From the NCBI GenBank assembly GCA_030690985.1, contig JAUYFG010000075.1:1-62154 (forward strand): DNA of 62,154 bases, given 5' to 3'. The notes below the pieces were generated by a model. It was not told where the DNA came from. It worked only from the letters and a program-made list of their open reading frames with translations, and did no database searches. This stretch comes from Pseudomonadota bacterium. Lineage in GTDB: Bacteria; Pseudomonadota; Gammaproteobacteria; Burkholderiales; Thiobacillaceae. Position numbers and translations under genes: made by a program. Positions 17,079-26,032 of the stretch are shown piece by piece (within the stretch, counting starts at the first letter, position 1; every line of letters begins with the position of its first letter).

Positions 17079-17399
17079 ATGACCACACTACTGAAGCTGA
17101 CCGTCGTCGCCACCCTGTGCTGCGCGCCATCCCTCACCGTTCACGCCGCCAACATCAGCGAAGGCGAGTATCTATACAAACAATTCCGCTGCGCGGAATG
17201 CCACGGCACGGATGGCAAAACTAGCCCCGCGAAAAATGCGCTGCCGCTGGCAGGTATGGACCCTGATCATATATTCATGAAGACCAAGCGCTTCATCGAG
17301 AGCAGGGCGCACGAGCAAGTGTTGCAGGGCTGCGGCGAGCCGCCCAGCCATGTTCAGATCAAGAAGGTATCGGATTACCTGGCAACCTTGCCCAAGTAA
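17079..17399 (+). CDS. Small class I c-type cytochrome
   Basis: 106 residues. A signal peptide (about 1-23, ending TVHA) and one haem-binding motif, C38-A-E-C41-H42. A likely distal methionine is in PLAGMDP or IFMKTK. The C-terminal helix IKKVSDYLATLPK is typical of periplasmic cytochrome c. It would carry electrons in the periplasm. The start ATG at 17079 begins the signal peptide. It lies between the DsrE-like gene and a small ferredoxin-fold gene on the same strand. Confidence 0.9.
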   Translation: MTTLLKLTVVATLCCAPSLTVHAANISEGEYLYKQFRCAECHGTDGKTSPAKNALPLAGMDPDHIFMKTKRFIESRAHEQVLQGCGEPPSHVQIKKVSDYLATLPK

Positions 17400-17511
17400 G
17401 AAAATGCAAATCCTCAGGGCTCGTATGCAGCTTGATGACCCTCCAGTCTGGAAGGGCGGTGAGTCCCTTATTGATTCAATCAAAGCTACAAGGACATACA
17501 AGGAGATTGAA

Positions 17512-17742
17512 ATGACACTCTGCGACGCAGTAATTCACGTGAATGAAACCCTCGACGAACAGGCCATGAACTTTCTGACAGAAATCGAATGCTCGAGCCA
17601 TGGTGTGTTCTCGGCGAAATTCGGGGCGCGCACACCCCACCTGATGATGGTTAGCTATGCACCACAAATGACCAACGCCAAATCGGTGCTCGGCGTGGTG
17701 CGAGGCCAGGGCTATCACGCCCAGTTGGCGGGCGGCTCGTAG
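17512..17742 (+). CDS. Small HMA-like ferredoxin-fold protein
   Basis: 76 residues. The pattern DAVIHVNETLDEQAMNFLT, ending with VLGVVRGQGYHAQLAG, resembles the beta-alpha-beta-beta-alpha-beta fold of heavy-metal-associated domains, but the metal-binding CxxC is absent, so copper binding is doubtful. AAGGAG lies nine bases before the ATG. It is the last gene of this plus-strand group and converges on the histidine kinase gene. Confidence 0.6.
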   Translation: MTLCDAVIHVNETLDEQAMNFLTEIECSSHGVFSAKFGARTPHLMMVSYAPQMTNAKSVLGVVRGQGYHAQLAGGS

Positions 17743-17924
17743 CCGGATCAACGGCAAAACTGCAATTCCAGCCGTACTTGGCAGGGCATCCAGCCATGGC
17801 TGTGTGGCGCCGTAAAACGGATCGATAAGGAGTGAGGATCTGGTCCACCGACGAACACCACATCAGTGAGGTGTATCGCATCCCTGGGAGGGCGTTGCTC
17901 GCCATGACCGTTAACGCAACCTGA

Positions 17925-19805
17925 TCAACGCCGGAGTCTGCGCATCAGCGCACGCAGCTTGGCTGGCGCTACCGGTTTGTGCAGCAGATACGCATCTGAC
18001 TCGGCGATCTCCCGCAGCGCTTCCTGACCGGTATCGCCAGTGATGATGATGGCTGGCAGCGCATCCAGCCGGAAGGTATTTTTCACTCGTGCCCAGGCTT
18101 CTAATCCCGTCTCGCCAGCCAAACGGTAATCGCTGATAAGCAGGTCCGGCGGCGCGGCGGGGGAGACATCGAGCAAGGCCAGGGCCGCATCGCTCGATGC
18201 GGCGGCCACCACCTGCAAGCCCCAAACCGACAGCAGGGTTACCAGGGCATCCAGCGCTGCCGGCTCGTCATCCAGGACCAGAACGCGCCCGCCCAATTGA
18301 TCCAGCGCCGGGCGCTCCTCCAGGGCGGGTGGCAGACTGGCCGGGTCGGCCAGGGGGGCTTCCAGGCTAAAGACGGTGCCACGACCCAATACTGATCGCA
18401 CGCTGAGCGGGTAGCCGAGCAAGCGCGCCAGACGATCGACGATGGCCAGTCCCAGACCCAGTCCATGGGCACGGTCGCGCTGCGGATTGTCGATCTGGAA
18501 AAACTCCTGGAACACATGGGCCAGATGTTCCACCGCGATGCCGGCACCACTGTCCCAGACCTGAATGCACGCCTTCCCGCGCCGTTCGCGCACGCTCACC
18601 AGCACGCCGCCCCGCTCGGTATAACGCAGGGCGTTGGCAACCAGATTGCGCAGAATGCGGCCCAACAGAACAGGGTCGCTGGCCAGATAAACGGGGCTGG
18701 CTCGAAACCGCAGTTTCAAGCCCTTGGCCGCCGCCTCCATACGGAAATCACCCGCCAGCCCGTCGAGCAGGGCAACGGCGGATACCGGCTGCATGTGTGG
18801 CATGACCACACCGGCATCGAGCTTAGAAATATCCAGAATGGCGTTGAACAGACTCTCCATGGTCGCCACCGACAGCTCGATCTTGCCCAGGGTCTGTTCC
18901 ACCTCGCGCCCCGCCAATTGAGGTTTCATGGCCGCCACATACAGAGCGATGGCCTGCATGGGCTGGCGCAAATCGTGGCTGGCGGCCGCCAGAAACTTGG
19001 ATTTGGCGGCATTGGCCGTCTCCGCCGCTTCCTTCTGGCGCGCCAGTTGGAGTGTGGCTTCACGCACGCGGCCCTGCATGTCTTCGTGCAGGGATTGCAG
19101 CGACGCGCCCATCTGGTTGATTCCTTCCTGCAAATCGCGCAGCTCGCTCCGGGCAGTCTCCGCCACCCGTACCGACAAATCCCCGGCGGCAATGCGCCGC
19201 ACCGCGGCGATCATGTCCATGATCGGCTGCATGCCGGTCAGGGCCAGTCGAAAAACAAGCAAGGTCGCGAACGCCAGCCCGAGCGCCACGATGATCAGGG
19301 ATGTCAGCAGCATGCCATCGCGCGTGGCTCGATAACCTTCCCTGCTCAGCACCACATCGACCCAGGCGATACGATGCGGCTGGGTCTCGACTGGGTTGGG
19401 CAAGAAGGGGTCCTGAGTGATCGGCTGCGGCCGCAAATCGACGGGGGCGGAAAACCGCCAATGGTCGTGCAGGCCTTGGGTCGAACCTTCCGGCACGGCG
19501 GGCAAATCCCGTGGTGCGCGTCCGCTCTGGGCGAGTACAGCGCCGTGCATACCACGCACCCGGATGAACGCCACGTCCGGCTCGGCCAGACCGGCCTTGA
19601 GCAAGCCATTCAGATATCCGGTATTGCCACTTATCACGCCATATTCCACCGACAGTCCAAGATGGCGGGACAGCGCGCTGCCGCGCGCCCGCATGCTCGC
19701 GTCCAGGTCGGCGAGACGGGCATAACTCAGATAGCTGCCCAGCAGCATGGCCAGCAGCGTGGTCGGCAGCAGCCCCAGCAGCATGGCGCGCTTGCGTATT
19801 CTCAT
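17925..19805 (-). CDS. Hybrid sensor histidine kinase/response regulator
   Basis: 626 residues. Two membrane helices (about 8-28 and 167-190) enclose a ~140-residue periplasmic sensor. Then come HAMP (about 190-245), a coiled segment, the dimerisation domain with phospho-acceptor H277 in AAASHDLRQPMQ, the ATPase domain (N-box NLVANALRYTE, G-box GLGLGLAIVDRLA) and a C-terminal receiver (about 505-626) with LISDYRL holding the phospho-aspartate. The start overlaps the upstream binding-protein stop by four bases, which points to a joint sensing role. There is no DNA-binding domain; output probably goes to the LuxR-type regulator nearby. Confidence 0.93.
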   Translation of the reverse strand: MRIRKRAMLLGLLPTTLLAMLLGSYLSYARLADLDASMRARGSALSRHLGLSVEYGVISGNTGYLNGLLKAGLAEPDVAFIRVRGMHGAVLAQSGRAPRDLPAVPEGSTQGLHDHWRFSAPVDLRPQPITQDPFLPNPVETQPHRIAWVDVVLSREGYRATRDGMLLTSLIIVALGLAFATLLVFRLALTGMQPIMDMIAAVRRIAAGDLSVRVAETARSELRDLQEGINQMGASLQSLHEDMQGRVREATLQLARQKEAAETANAAKSKFLAAASHDLRQPMQAIALYVAAMKPQLAGREVEQTLGKIELSVATMESLFNAILDISKLDAGVVMPHMQPVSAVALLDGLAGDFRMEAAAKGLKLRFRASPVYLASDPVLLGRILRNLVANALRYTERGGVLVSVRERRGKACIQVWDSGAGIAVEHLAHVFQEFFQIDNPQRDRAHGLGLGLAIVDRLARLLGYPLSVRSVLGRGTVFSLEAPLADPASLPPALEERPALDQLGGRVLVLDDEPAALDALVTLLSVWGLQVVAAASSDAALALLDVSPAAPPDLLISDYRLAGETGLEAWARVKNTFRLDALPAIIITGDTGQEALREIAESDAYLLHKPVAPAKLRALMRRLRR

Positions 19806-20764
19806 GGGGTGGCCTCCAGACGGGCTTCCAGTTCTTTCTCTGCCGGCAATTCGATGGCCAGGGCACGCGCCACGCTCCGGTTCACCTTCATGGTGAACGC
19901 GCGTGGGTATGTCGGCGGCGACAAACGAAGATCGCCGCGCCGGAACAGGGCACGGATGGTGGATGCCCCTTCCTGGCCGATCTGCTCGGGGGTGGCGAAC
20001 AAAGCCAGTAGCGCACCACTGCGCGATAACGATTCGGAATAGGCCAGCACCGGCAAACGCTGGCGGTAGGTATTCAGCATCAGAGTTTGCAAGGTGGCCC
20101 GATTCACCACCACCGGATCGGGGAGCAGCAACAGCGCATCCACCTGGTTGGCGAAGTCGGCCATGGCCGCGAACACTTCTTCGCTGTCACCGACGCTGCG
20201 CGGCACCACATGCATTGAAAGGGTCTCGGCGGCGCGCGCAAGTTCAGCACCCGCCCCTTGGTTGGCCGGCCCGGCAAGCACTCCGACGCGTCGAGCTCGC
20301 GGCAAGGCCGCGCGCAACAACGCCAACTGGCGGGCATAAGGCTGCTCCAGCCAGATCGCCGTGACCACGCGGCGCTTGCCAACGAAAGCATGATCGCCCA
20401 CCAGCGCCTCGAACGACTGGCGTGGCGTCATCAAGACCAGCACCGGCGCATCGCCTCGGGTGGCAAGCGCGGTTTGCAACGCCTTAACCCCCAGGGCCAC
20501 CAGCAAGGTTTCTCCGCCTGGTCCGGTCCGCTCCGACAGGGCCTGCGTCTTGATCTGAACGGTCGGTTCTCCAATTTCCAGCAAGTTGACGCGGATTTGC
20601 TCGGCGGCGGCCTGATAGATGCCGCCCGGTTCCGACAACAACAGGGTGACCAGAGGCGCTGGTGTGGCTGCCCAGGCGAAGGTCGTCATGAGCAGCAAAC
20701 AGCAGCCCAATACCCGACGCGCCCGACACTTCAGGCTGACGCGATTGCCGGCGGTCATGGGCAT
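19802..20764 (-). CDS. Periplasmic ABC-type substrate-binding protein
   Basis: 320 residues, with a signal peptide (hydrophobic stretch about 14-32, ending TFAWA) and the ABC_sub_bind (PF04392-like) fold: VALGVKALQTALATRGDAPVL and later RRVGVLAGPANQGAG. No ABC permease or ATPase is nearby. Instead it overlaps the hybrid kinase gene and follows a TonB receptor gene. A role as periplasmic ligand sensor for the kinase is therefore likelier than transport. The ligand is unknown. Orthologues with this arrangement are known to me only as uncharacterised. Confidence 0.85.
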   Translation of the reverse strand: MPMTAGNRVSLKCRARRVLGCCLLLMTTFAWAATPAPLVTLLLSEPGGIYQAAAEQIRVNLLEIGEPTVQIKTQALSERTGPGGETLLVALGVKALQTALATRGDAPVLVLMTPRQSFEALVGDHAFVGKRRVVTAIWLEQPYARQLALLRAALPRARRVGVLAGPANQGAGAELARAAETLSMHVVPRSVGDSEEVFAAMADFANQVDALLLLPDPVVVNRATLQTLMLNTYRQRLPVLAYSESLSRSGALLALFATPEQIGQEGASTIRALFRRGDLRLSPPTYPRAFTMKVNRSVARALAIELPAEKELEARLEATP

Positions 20765-20807
20765 GGGGTTATGGGGTTCGCTTTGCAGTCGGACGTCTTT
20801 TCGGTCG

Positions 20808-22775
20808 TCAGAAGCGCGCCTTCAAGGTGACAAACGCGCGTGGGTCGAAATAGCGCGTCGGCCCGTACTCGCTGTACTTGCCCAATACGCTCTGCAGGTC
20901 GCAGGCCACTTCCCAGCGCATGTCAGCCGCTTTCCAGCGGCGCGCAAGACGAACATCCAGGCGGTCGTGGGCCGGGGTCGGCATGCCTGAACCGACCCAG
21001 GTCATTTCGCCAACCCGGTAATAGCCCAGGCTGGCGTTCCAGCCTTGCCCCAGTTCCCGACCGGTGAGCAGGCCCAAGCTGTGGCGTGGCGCGGAGTCGG
21101 CATACTCCAGGCTGTCCGAATGGGTCGATACCCAGGACTGCCAAAGCATCGCCCAGCCGTTCGCGTCGTACTTCCAGCGCAACTGATACTCCCCCCCGCG
21201 CTGGCTGGCCCGAACAAGGTTGGCATAGGTATGATTGGCGCCGTCGCCGACTATTTCGCCCGGCACGGGATAAGGGGTCGCGAAATCGATGATGTCGTCC
21301 ACCTGGTTGTGGAACAGGCGGACATCGAGGCCCCAATCGCTGTGCGGTGACTGGAACACATAGCCGAATTCTCGCGTGGTGATGCGCTCGGGCTTCAACT
21401 TGTAAGGTGAGAGCAGTAACTGGTTGTAATTCAGCGCGCCCAGCATGAGCTTGAAGTCGGCGTTCTGCTCCAGGAAAGTGGGCGTGCGAAACGCGCGCGA
21501 GCCGGCCAGACGAAAGCCATGTCCGGGAGCCGGCTGCCAGTTGAGCGCCAGCCGCGGAGAAAGCATGGCGCCGCCGTAATAATTCCGCTCCCCCATCGCG
21601 CCGACATGCAATAGCCAGTCCGGCGACAGGGACCATTCCCCGGCGGCGGAGAGGCGATACATCCAGCCGTCCAGCACTTGATTGACGCCCGTCAGGTTGG
21701 CAGACCATGCCGCGTCGTAGCGCACTTCCGCACCCCAGGTCGCGCGCAGGACGGGTGACAGGCGATGCACCGCATCGAATTCCAGGGCGTCACGCTGGAA
21801 CCAGAAATTCAGGTTGTCCGGCGCTGTAAGCGGCGCAGGCAGCGTGAATTCCTCGATGCCCCGCGTCCAGGTGTGATGCAACTGGGCGGACCATTCGTTG
21901 TCCGCGTCGATCACCCGGCGCCAGCGGCCCTGGACATACCAGGAATCGAAATCCGTGGTCTGGCCGGGGCTGAAGGTGTAGCCCACGGTGCTGTTCTGCC
22001 AGTTGCCCAAGCTGTACCCGCTCTCCAAGGTCGCCACATCGCGCGCGCTGGCTTGCCAGTCCAGACGCAGATTGATGAATCGCTCGTGGGCGCCGTCAGT
22101 GGGCGAGTAATAGCGGCTATCCAGCCAATCGTCCTGACGGTCCAAATAAGTGATGCGCCAGGACAGGTCTTCGTGACTGCCGGAATGGCGCAGCACACCA
22201 TCGAGCACGCTGTTTTCTCCCACCGAAACGGCCGCCTCCGTGCCGTGATCCTGGGCGGCATGGCGCGTATAGATGTGGATGGTGGCCTGGAAGGCATTGG
22301 CGCCATCGTTGGCGGCGTTGGGACCGCGTACCACCTCGATGCGGTCGATGTCGTCCAGCGCCACCGGTAACGCGCGCCAATGCACCTGGCCATAAGCCGG
22401 GTTGTAAACCGAGCGCCCATCGACCAGCACTTGCATGCGGCGCGCATAAAGGCTGGTCAATCCCTGATAGGTGACTACCGGCAGATTGCCGCGTACCCAT
22501 GCGACCTGAAATCCCGGTACCAGGCGGAATACGTCGGCCAATTGGCGGAAACCGGAAGCCTCGAGCATCGACCGGTCGATCACCGTCACAGCGGCGGGCG
22601 ATTGGGAAGCCGACCGCCCCAGACGAGATACGGAAAGCACGATCGGCTGCTCGGCAAAATAATCCAGCTCGCTCGGCAACTCGGGGGTGATTCCCGACTG
22701 CAAGTCCTGGACGGCCTCGCAGAACGAGGGCACCAACGACAACCCGATGAGGGATAAGAACATACGCGGCAACAC
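20808..22775 (-). CDS. TonB-dependent outer-membrane receptor
   Basis: 655 residues. A signal peptide (about 1-21), a plug domain (about 50-165: SPAAVTVIDRSMLEASGF, then DDIDRIEVVRGPNAAN) and a 22-strand barrel ending in a C-terminal phenylalanine (FVTLKARF). The length suits siderophore, cobalamin or metallophore receptors, but the substrate cannot be read from sequence. It is transcribed ahead of the binding protein and kinase with a 43-base gap, so it probably belongs to that operon. Confidence 0.93.
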   Translation of the reverse strand: MLPRMFLSLIGLSLVPSFCEAVQDLQSGITPELPSELDYFAEQPIVLSVSRLGRSASQSPAAVTVIDRSMLEASGFRQLADVFRLVPGFQVAWVRGNLPVVTYQGLTSLYARRMQVLVDGRSVYNPAYGQVHWRALPVALDDIDRIEVVRGPNAANDGANAFQATIHIYTRHAAQDHGTEAAVSVGENSVLDGVLRHSGSHEDLSWRITYLDRQDDWLDSRYYSPTDGAHERFINLRLDWQASARDVATLESGYSLGNWQNSTVGYTFSPGQTTDFDSWYVQGRWRRVIDADNEWSAQLHHTWTRGIEEFTLPAPLTAPDNLNFWFQRDALEFDAVHRLSPVLRATWGAEVRYDAAWSANLTGVNQVLDGWMYRLSAAGEWSLSPDWLLHVGAMGERNYYGGAMLSPRLALNWQPAPGHGFRLAGSRAFRTPTFLEQNADFKLMLGALNYNQLLLSPYKLKPERITTREFGYVFQSPHSDWGLDVRLFHNQVDDIIDFATPYPVPGEIVGDGANHTYANLVRASQRGGEYQLRWKYDANGWAMLWQSWVSTHSDSLEYADSAPRHSLGLLTGRELGQGWNASLGYYRVGEMTWVGSGMPTPAHDRLDVRLARRWKAADMRWEVACDLQSVLGKYSEYGPTRYFDPRAFVTLKARF

Positions 22776-23051
22776 GGCGATCTCCTGAATTGGAACCTGA
22801 CCGAAGTTTGAACGAGGCCTGCCAGAACAGGTGCATCCAATCCCTTCCGAATGGACTAGGTAAAATGGTCAGTCCCGGGCGCCAGCCGTTTTCCGGATGA
22901 GCCGATACTTCCACCAACCAGCCTGTGGAAATCTTGATGTGCGAATCGCTCGGCCGCGTCCGTATTTCATCGAGCACCTGTTTTGCACCATTTGCCACAC
23001 CGGTTTCATCGTGATGCGAATAAGCACCCCGCCAGAGCTTGTCGGATACAG
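22776..23051 (-). promoter_or_regulatory. Intergenic region upstream of the TonB receptor
   Basis: 276 bases without a gene, probably holding the receptor promoter. GGACT at 22853-22857 and AGTCC at 22871-22875 are an inverted pair resembling the palindrome at 15036-15049. I see no cobalamin or TPP riboswitch core and no clear -35/-10 pair. Confidence 0.4.
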
Positions 23052-23675
23052 TCAGGCAATCACGCCCAGCCGCCTGGCCGCCGCCGCCGCCTCGGTACGA
23101 TTGTTGGCGTTCAGGGCACGCAGGATGGCAGCGATGTGGGACTTGACCGTACCCTCGCTCATGCCCAATTCCCGGCAAATCGACTTGTTTGGTTTACCCT
23201 CCACCAGAAGTTTCAGCACCTCCCTCTGCCGATCAGTGAGGTGCGCGGCCTGATCGTTGGCCGGCGCATCGCGCTTGACCGGCAGCAGCATCTGGGGCGG
23301 TACGTAGATTCCGCCCGACAGGACAAGCTTGACGGCGGAGAGCATGACCTGGGAGGTGGACATCTTGGGGATGAAACCCGAGGCGCCAGACGCCAGCACC
23401 CGTTCCATATCGTCTCGATTGTCTGAACCAGACATGATCACCACGGGCAGGCAAGAAAACTCGGCGAACACCCGCGCCAGGCCTGATTCACCGGCCATGC
23501 CGGGCATGTACAGATCAAGCATCAGCAAGTCCAGATCCGGGTGGCATCTGGCCTGCTCGAGCGCTTCGTCGAGCGAGCACGACTGGATGACAACCACGCC
23601 TGCTTCCATCTGACTGATCAATAGGGAAAAACCGTCCCTGAATAAGGGGTGGTCGTCGGCCAGGATGATTTTCAT
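23052..23675 (-). CDS. LuxR/FixJ-type response regulator
   Basis: 207 residues. A receiver domain (about 1-120) with acidic pocket ADDH and phospho-acceptor D54 in LLMLDLYMPGM, and a C-terminal LuxR helix-turn-helix (LTDRQREVLKLLVEGKPNKS, then MSEGTVKSHIAAIL). The frame opens further upstream, but MKIILADDH at 23675 is the proper start. It lies between a Crp/Fnr gene and the TonB receptor on the same strand, and is the natural partner of the hybrid kinase. Confidence 0.92.
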   Translation of the reverse strand: MKIILADDHPLFRDGFSLLISQMEAGVVVIQSCSLDEALEQARCHPDLDLLMLDLYMPGMAGESGLARVFAEFSCLPVVIMSGSDNRDDMERVLASGASGFIPKMSTSQVMLSAVKLVLSGGIYVPPQMLLPVKRDAPANDQAAHLTDRQREVLKLLVEGKPNKSICRELGMSEGTVKSHIAAILRALNANNRTEAAAAARRLGVIA

Positions 23676-23706
23676 GAGCGTTTTATTCTCACCATGGCAT
23701 CGGCCG

Positions 23707-24399
23707 CTACTCGATGCGGGTTTGCCGCATCGCTTCCGGGTCACGGATGTACAGCGTAGTGCCGTCCATCTCGACACAGCCAATATCGGTGAGTTTGTGC
23801 AGCAAACGCGAGAACGTCTCTGGTTTGACGCCAATACGCGATGCAATCACCTGCTTGGGCGCTTCCAGCTCGACCTTGTGACGTCCAGTTTCATCCGGAT
23901 CTGAGTGATCGAGCAGATATTGCAACAGGCGATCGGCGCCTTTCATCAGCGTCAGCCGATCGATCTCGTTGACCAGCTTGTGCATGCGGGCGCTCATCGC
24001 GGCGAGCAGGCGAAAACAGCGATTCGCATCCTGTGCCAGCCATTCCCGGAAGCTGTTGCCATCGAAGGCAATCAGTCTGGCGTGACTCTGGGCTGAAGCA
24101 TTGATTGGATAACGACTGCCCATGAACAGCACCGCTTCGGCGAAAAACCGATTCTGGCCGACCAGATCAATCACTTTTTCATCGCCTTGCGGGGAAGCGC
24201 GGAACAAACGGATAACCCCCTCAGCCACCCAATAGAACGCCTCCGCCGGATCACCCTGACTAAACAGGTGCTGGCCCGGCGCCAAGGTCAAGGTTGTGGC
24301 GTGGGAGACGGCTTGCAGATATTCATCGTCGTCCAGACCGGAAAACAGATACACGCGGCGCAACGCTTCGAGGTCGGCTCTATGCAGGGGCGTATTCAC
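23707..24399 (-). CDS. Crp/Fnr-family transcriptional regulator
   Basis: 230 residues: a cyclic-nucleotide-binding-type beta-barrel (about 18-130, LAPGQHLFSQGDPAEAFYWV), a dimer helix, and a Crp-type helix-turn-helix (VIASRIGVKPETFSRLLHKL). There are no N-terminal cysteine clusters, so it is not an oxygen-sensing Fnr; a Dnr-like nitric-oxide/haem regulator is possible. Its ATG overlaps the yrfG stop by four bases. It precedes the response regulator by 31 bases. Confidence 0.88.
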   Translation of the reverse strand: MNTPLHRADLEALRRVYLFSGLDDDEYLQAVSHATTLTLAPGQHLFSQGDPAEAFYWVAEGVIRLFRASPQGDEKVIDLVGQNRFFAEAVLFMGSRYPINASAQSHARLIAFDGNSFREWLAQDANRCFRLLAAMSARMHKLVNEIDRLTLMKGADRLLQYLLDHSDPDETGRHKVELEAPKQVIASRIGVKPETFSRLLHKLTDIGCVEMDGTTLYIRDPEAMRQTRIE

Positions 24400-25079
24400 A
24401 ATGGGCTTGCCGATGAGGCACGCGGCATGATTTCGCCAAATCGACGAATTGCGGCGAAATCCGCCACATCCTTGTCAGGTTGCCGGGTGTCGGGTTGCAG
24501 GATGGCAAGTAAATACGCAATGCCGAATTGGCGGGCGGAACGTAGCACCGGCAGGCTGTCATCGACCAACAAAGTGCGGCCGGGATCGAACGGCTCGCTG
24601 CACTGCAAAGCGGCCCAGAACGCGGGGTCTTCCTTGGCGATGCCATATTCGTGCGAAACATGCATGGCATCGAAATGCACCGCCAGACCGGTGCGATCCA
24701 TCTTCAGATTAAGACTCTTGCGGTGGGCGTTGGTCACCAGAACAACCCGTTTCCCAGCCGTTTTCAAGGCCGCAAGAAAGTCGCTCACATCGGGATGCAC
24801 CGCGATCAGGTGCGACAACTCCTGTTTCAGTTGCGCGATATCGAGTTCGAGTTGTTGCGTCCAATAATCCACGCAGTACCAATCCAGCGTACCGGCCTTG
24901 GCGTTGTAACGCCGAAAACATTCGGCATGCGCCTCGGCATGCGGCAGACCATGTCGTTCGGCAAATTTTTCCGGCACATAGACTTGCCAGAAATGGTTGT
25001 CGAAATGCAGGTCCAGCAGCGTCCCGTCCATGTCGAGCAGGACGCTATCGATGGCGTCCCAATCCAGGACTGGTTTCAT
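24396..25079 (-). CDS. yrfG: HAD-family GMP/IMP nucleotidase
   Basis: 227 residues of the haloacid dehalogenase superfamily. Motif I is LLDMDGTLLDL, motif II is VVLVTNAHRKSL, motif III is the lysine in YGIAKEDPAFW, and motif IV is LLVDDSLPVL. Closest described relative is E. coli YrfG, a purine nucleotidase. Start and stop codons overlap both neighbours by four bases, giving rpoS-yrfG-crp coupling. Confidence 0.88.
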   Translation of the reverse strand: MKPVLDWDAIDSVLLDMDGTLLDLHFDNHFWQVYVPEKFAERHGLPHAEAHAECFRRYNAKAGTLDWYCVDYWTQQLELDIAQLKQELSHLIAVHPDVSDFLAALKTAGKRVVLVTNAHRKSLNLKMDRTGLAVHFDAMHVSHEYGIAKEDPAFWAALQCSEPFDPGRTLLVDDSLPVLRSARQFGIAYLLAILQPDTRQPDKDVADFAAIRRFGEIMPRASSASPL

Positions 25080-26032
25080 ATCAAGCCCTCTTTGGCGATG
25101 CCTGTTCTACGCAAGATGCGACGCAAGGCCTGGAGCGCTTCGAGCTGAATCTGGCGGACGCGCTCGCGAGTCACGCCCAGATGGGTAGCCAATTCTTCGA
25201 GCGTTGCAACGTCCTCGTCATTGAAGCCGAAACGACGTTCGATCACCCAACGGTGTTTATCGCTGAGTTCCGCCAGCCAGGCCTGAACAAGGTGTTCGAG
25301 TTCCGCCATCTGCAGCATGTCCTCAGGGCGCTCGGAACGTTCATCGGCGATCGCCTCGCCGATCGACAAGGTCGGGTCGATATCGAGCGGCGCATCCAAC
25401 GAGGCGACGCGATCATTCAAGGACAACAAGCGCCGCACATCTTCCACCGGCTTGCCGGTCAAATGGGCGATCTCTTCCGGGCCGGCATCCGGCACGCCGT
25501 GTGTTTCCAGATGGCGCTGTGCGCGCAGGAAAATATTCAGTTCCTTGATGACATGGACCGGCAAACGGATGGTGCGGGACTGATTCATGATCGCCCGCTC
25601 GATGTTCTGGCGGATCCACCAGGTAGCGTAAGTGGAAAACCTGAAACCGCGTTCCGGCTCGAATTTGTCGAGCGCATGCATCAGACCAAGATTGCCTTCT
25701 TCGATCAGATCGAGCAGGGAAAGGCCGCGATTGAGGTAATGCTTGGCGATGTTCACCACCAAGCGCAAGTTGCGCTCGATCATTTTCTGGCGCGCTTCGA
25801 AATCGCCTTGACGCACGCGGAAGGCAAGCGCCCTTTCTTCCGGCTGGGTTAACAGCCCGCCACGACCAATCTCGTTGAGATAGAGCTGAGTGACGTCGGG
25901 AATCTCATCAAAGTCCTGTTCGACATCCGCGCGCGGCGCTTCCTGGACGATTTCCAGTTCGATATCTACAGGTGATTCCGATTCCGGGTCCACAGACTCA
26001 AGATAAATATCTTCCTGCATCTTCGTCCTCAA
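25076..26032 (-). CDS. rpoS: RNA polymerase sigma factor RpoS
   Basis: Stationary-phase and general stress sigma factor, 318 residues. Region 1.2 is DVTQLYLNEIGRGGLLT, region 2 includes GNLGLMHALDKFEPERGFRF and STYATWWIRQ, and region 4.2 is LGVTRERVRQIQLEAL. Its place directly after nlpD, with a four-base overlap, is the classic context. An alternative start four codons later (MQED) is possible. Confidence 0.96.
   Translation of the reverse strand: MRTKMQEDIYLESVDPESESPVDIELEIVQEAPRADVEQDFDEIPDVTQLYLNEIGRGGLLTQPEERALAFRVRQGDFEARQKMIERNLRLVVNIAKHYLNRGLSLLDLIEEGNLGLMHALDKFEPERGFRFSTYATWWIRQNIERAIMNQSRTIRLPVHVIKELNIFLRAQRHLETHGVPDAGPEEIAHLTGKPVEDVRRLLSLNDRVASLDAPLDIDPTLSIGEAIADERSERPEDMLQMAELEHLVQAWLAELSDKHRWVIERRFGFNDEDVATLEELATHLGVTRERVRQIQLEALQALRRILRRTGIAKEGLI

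Noticed and set aside
18465-20042. 525-codon open frame opposite the hybrid kinase
   Set aside because: Antisense to a well-supported multidomain protein; composition rich in H, Q and R as expected of shadow frames.
22776-23051. Cobalamin or TPP riboswitch upstream of the TonB receptor
   Set aside because: No B12-box or TPP core sequence could be found on the minus strand.
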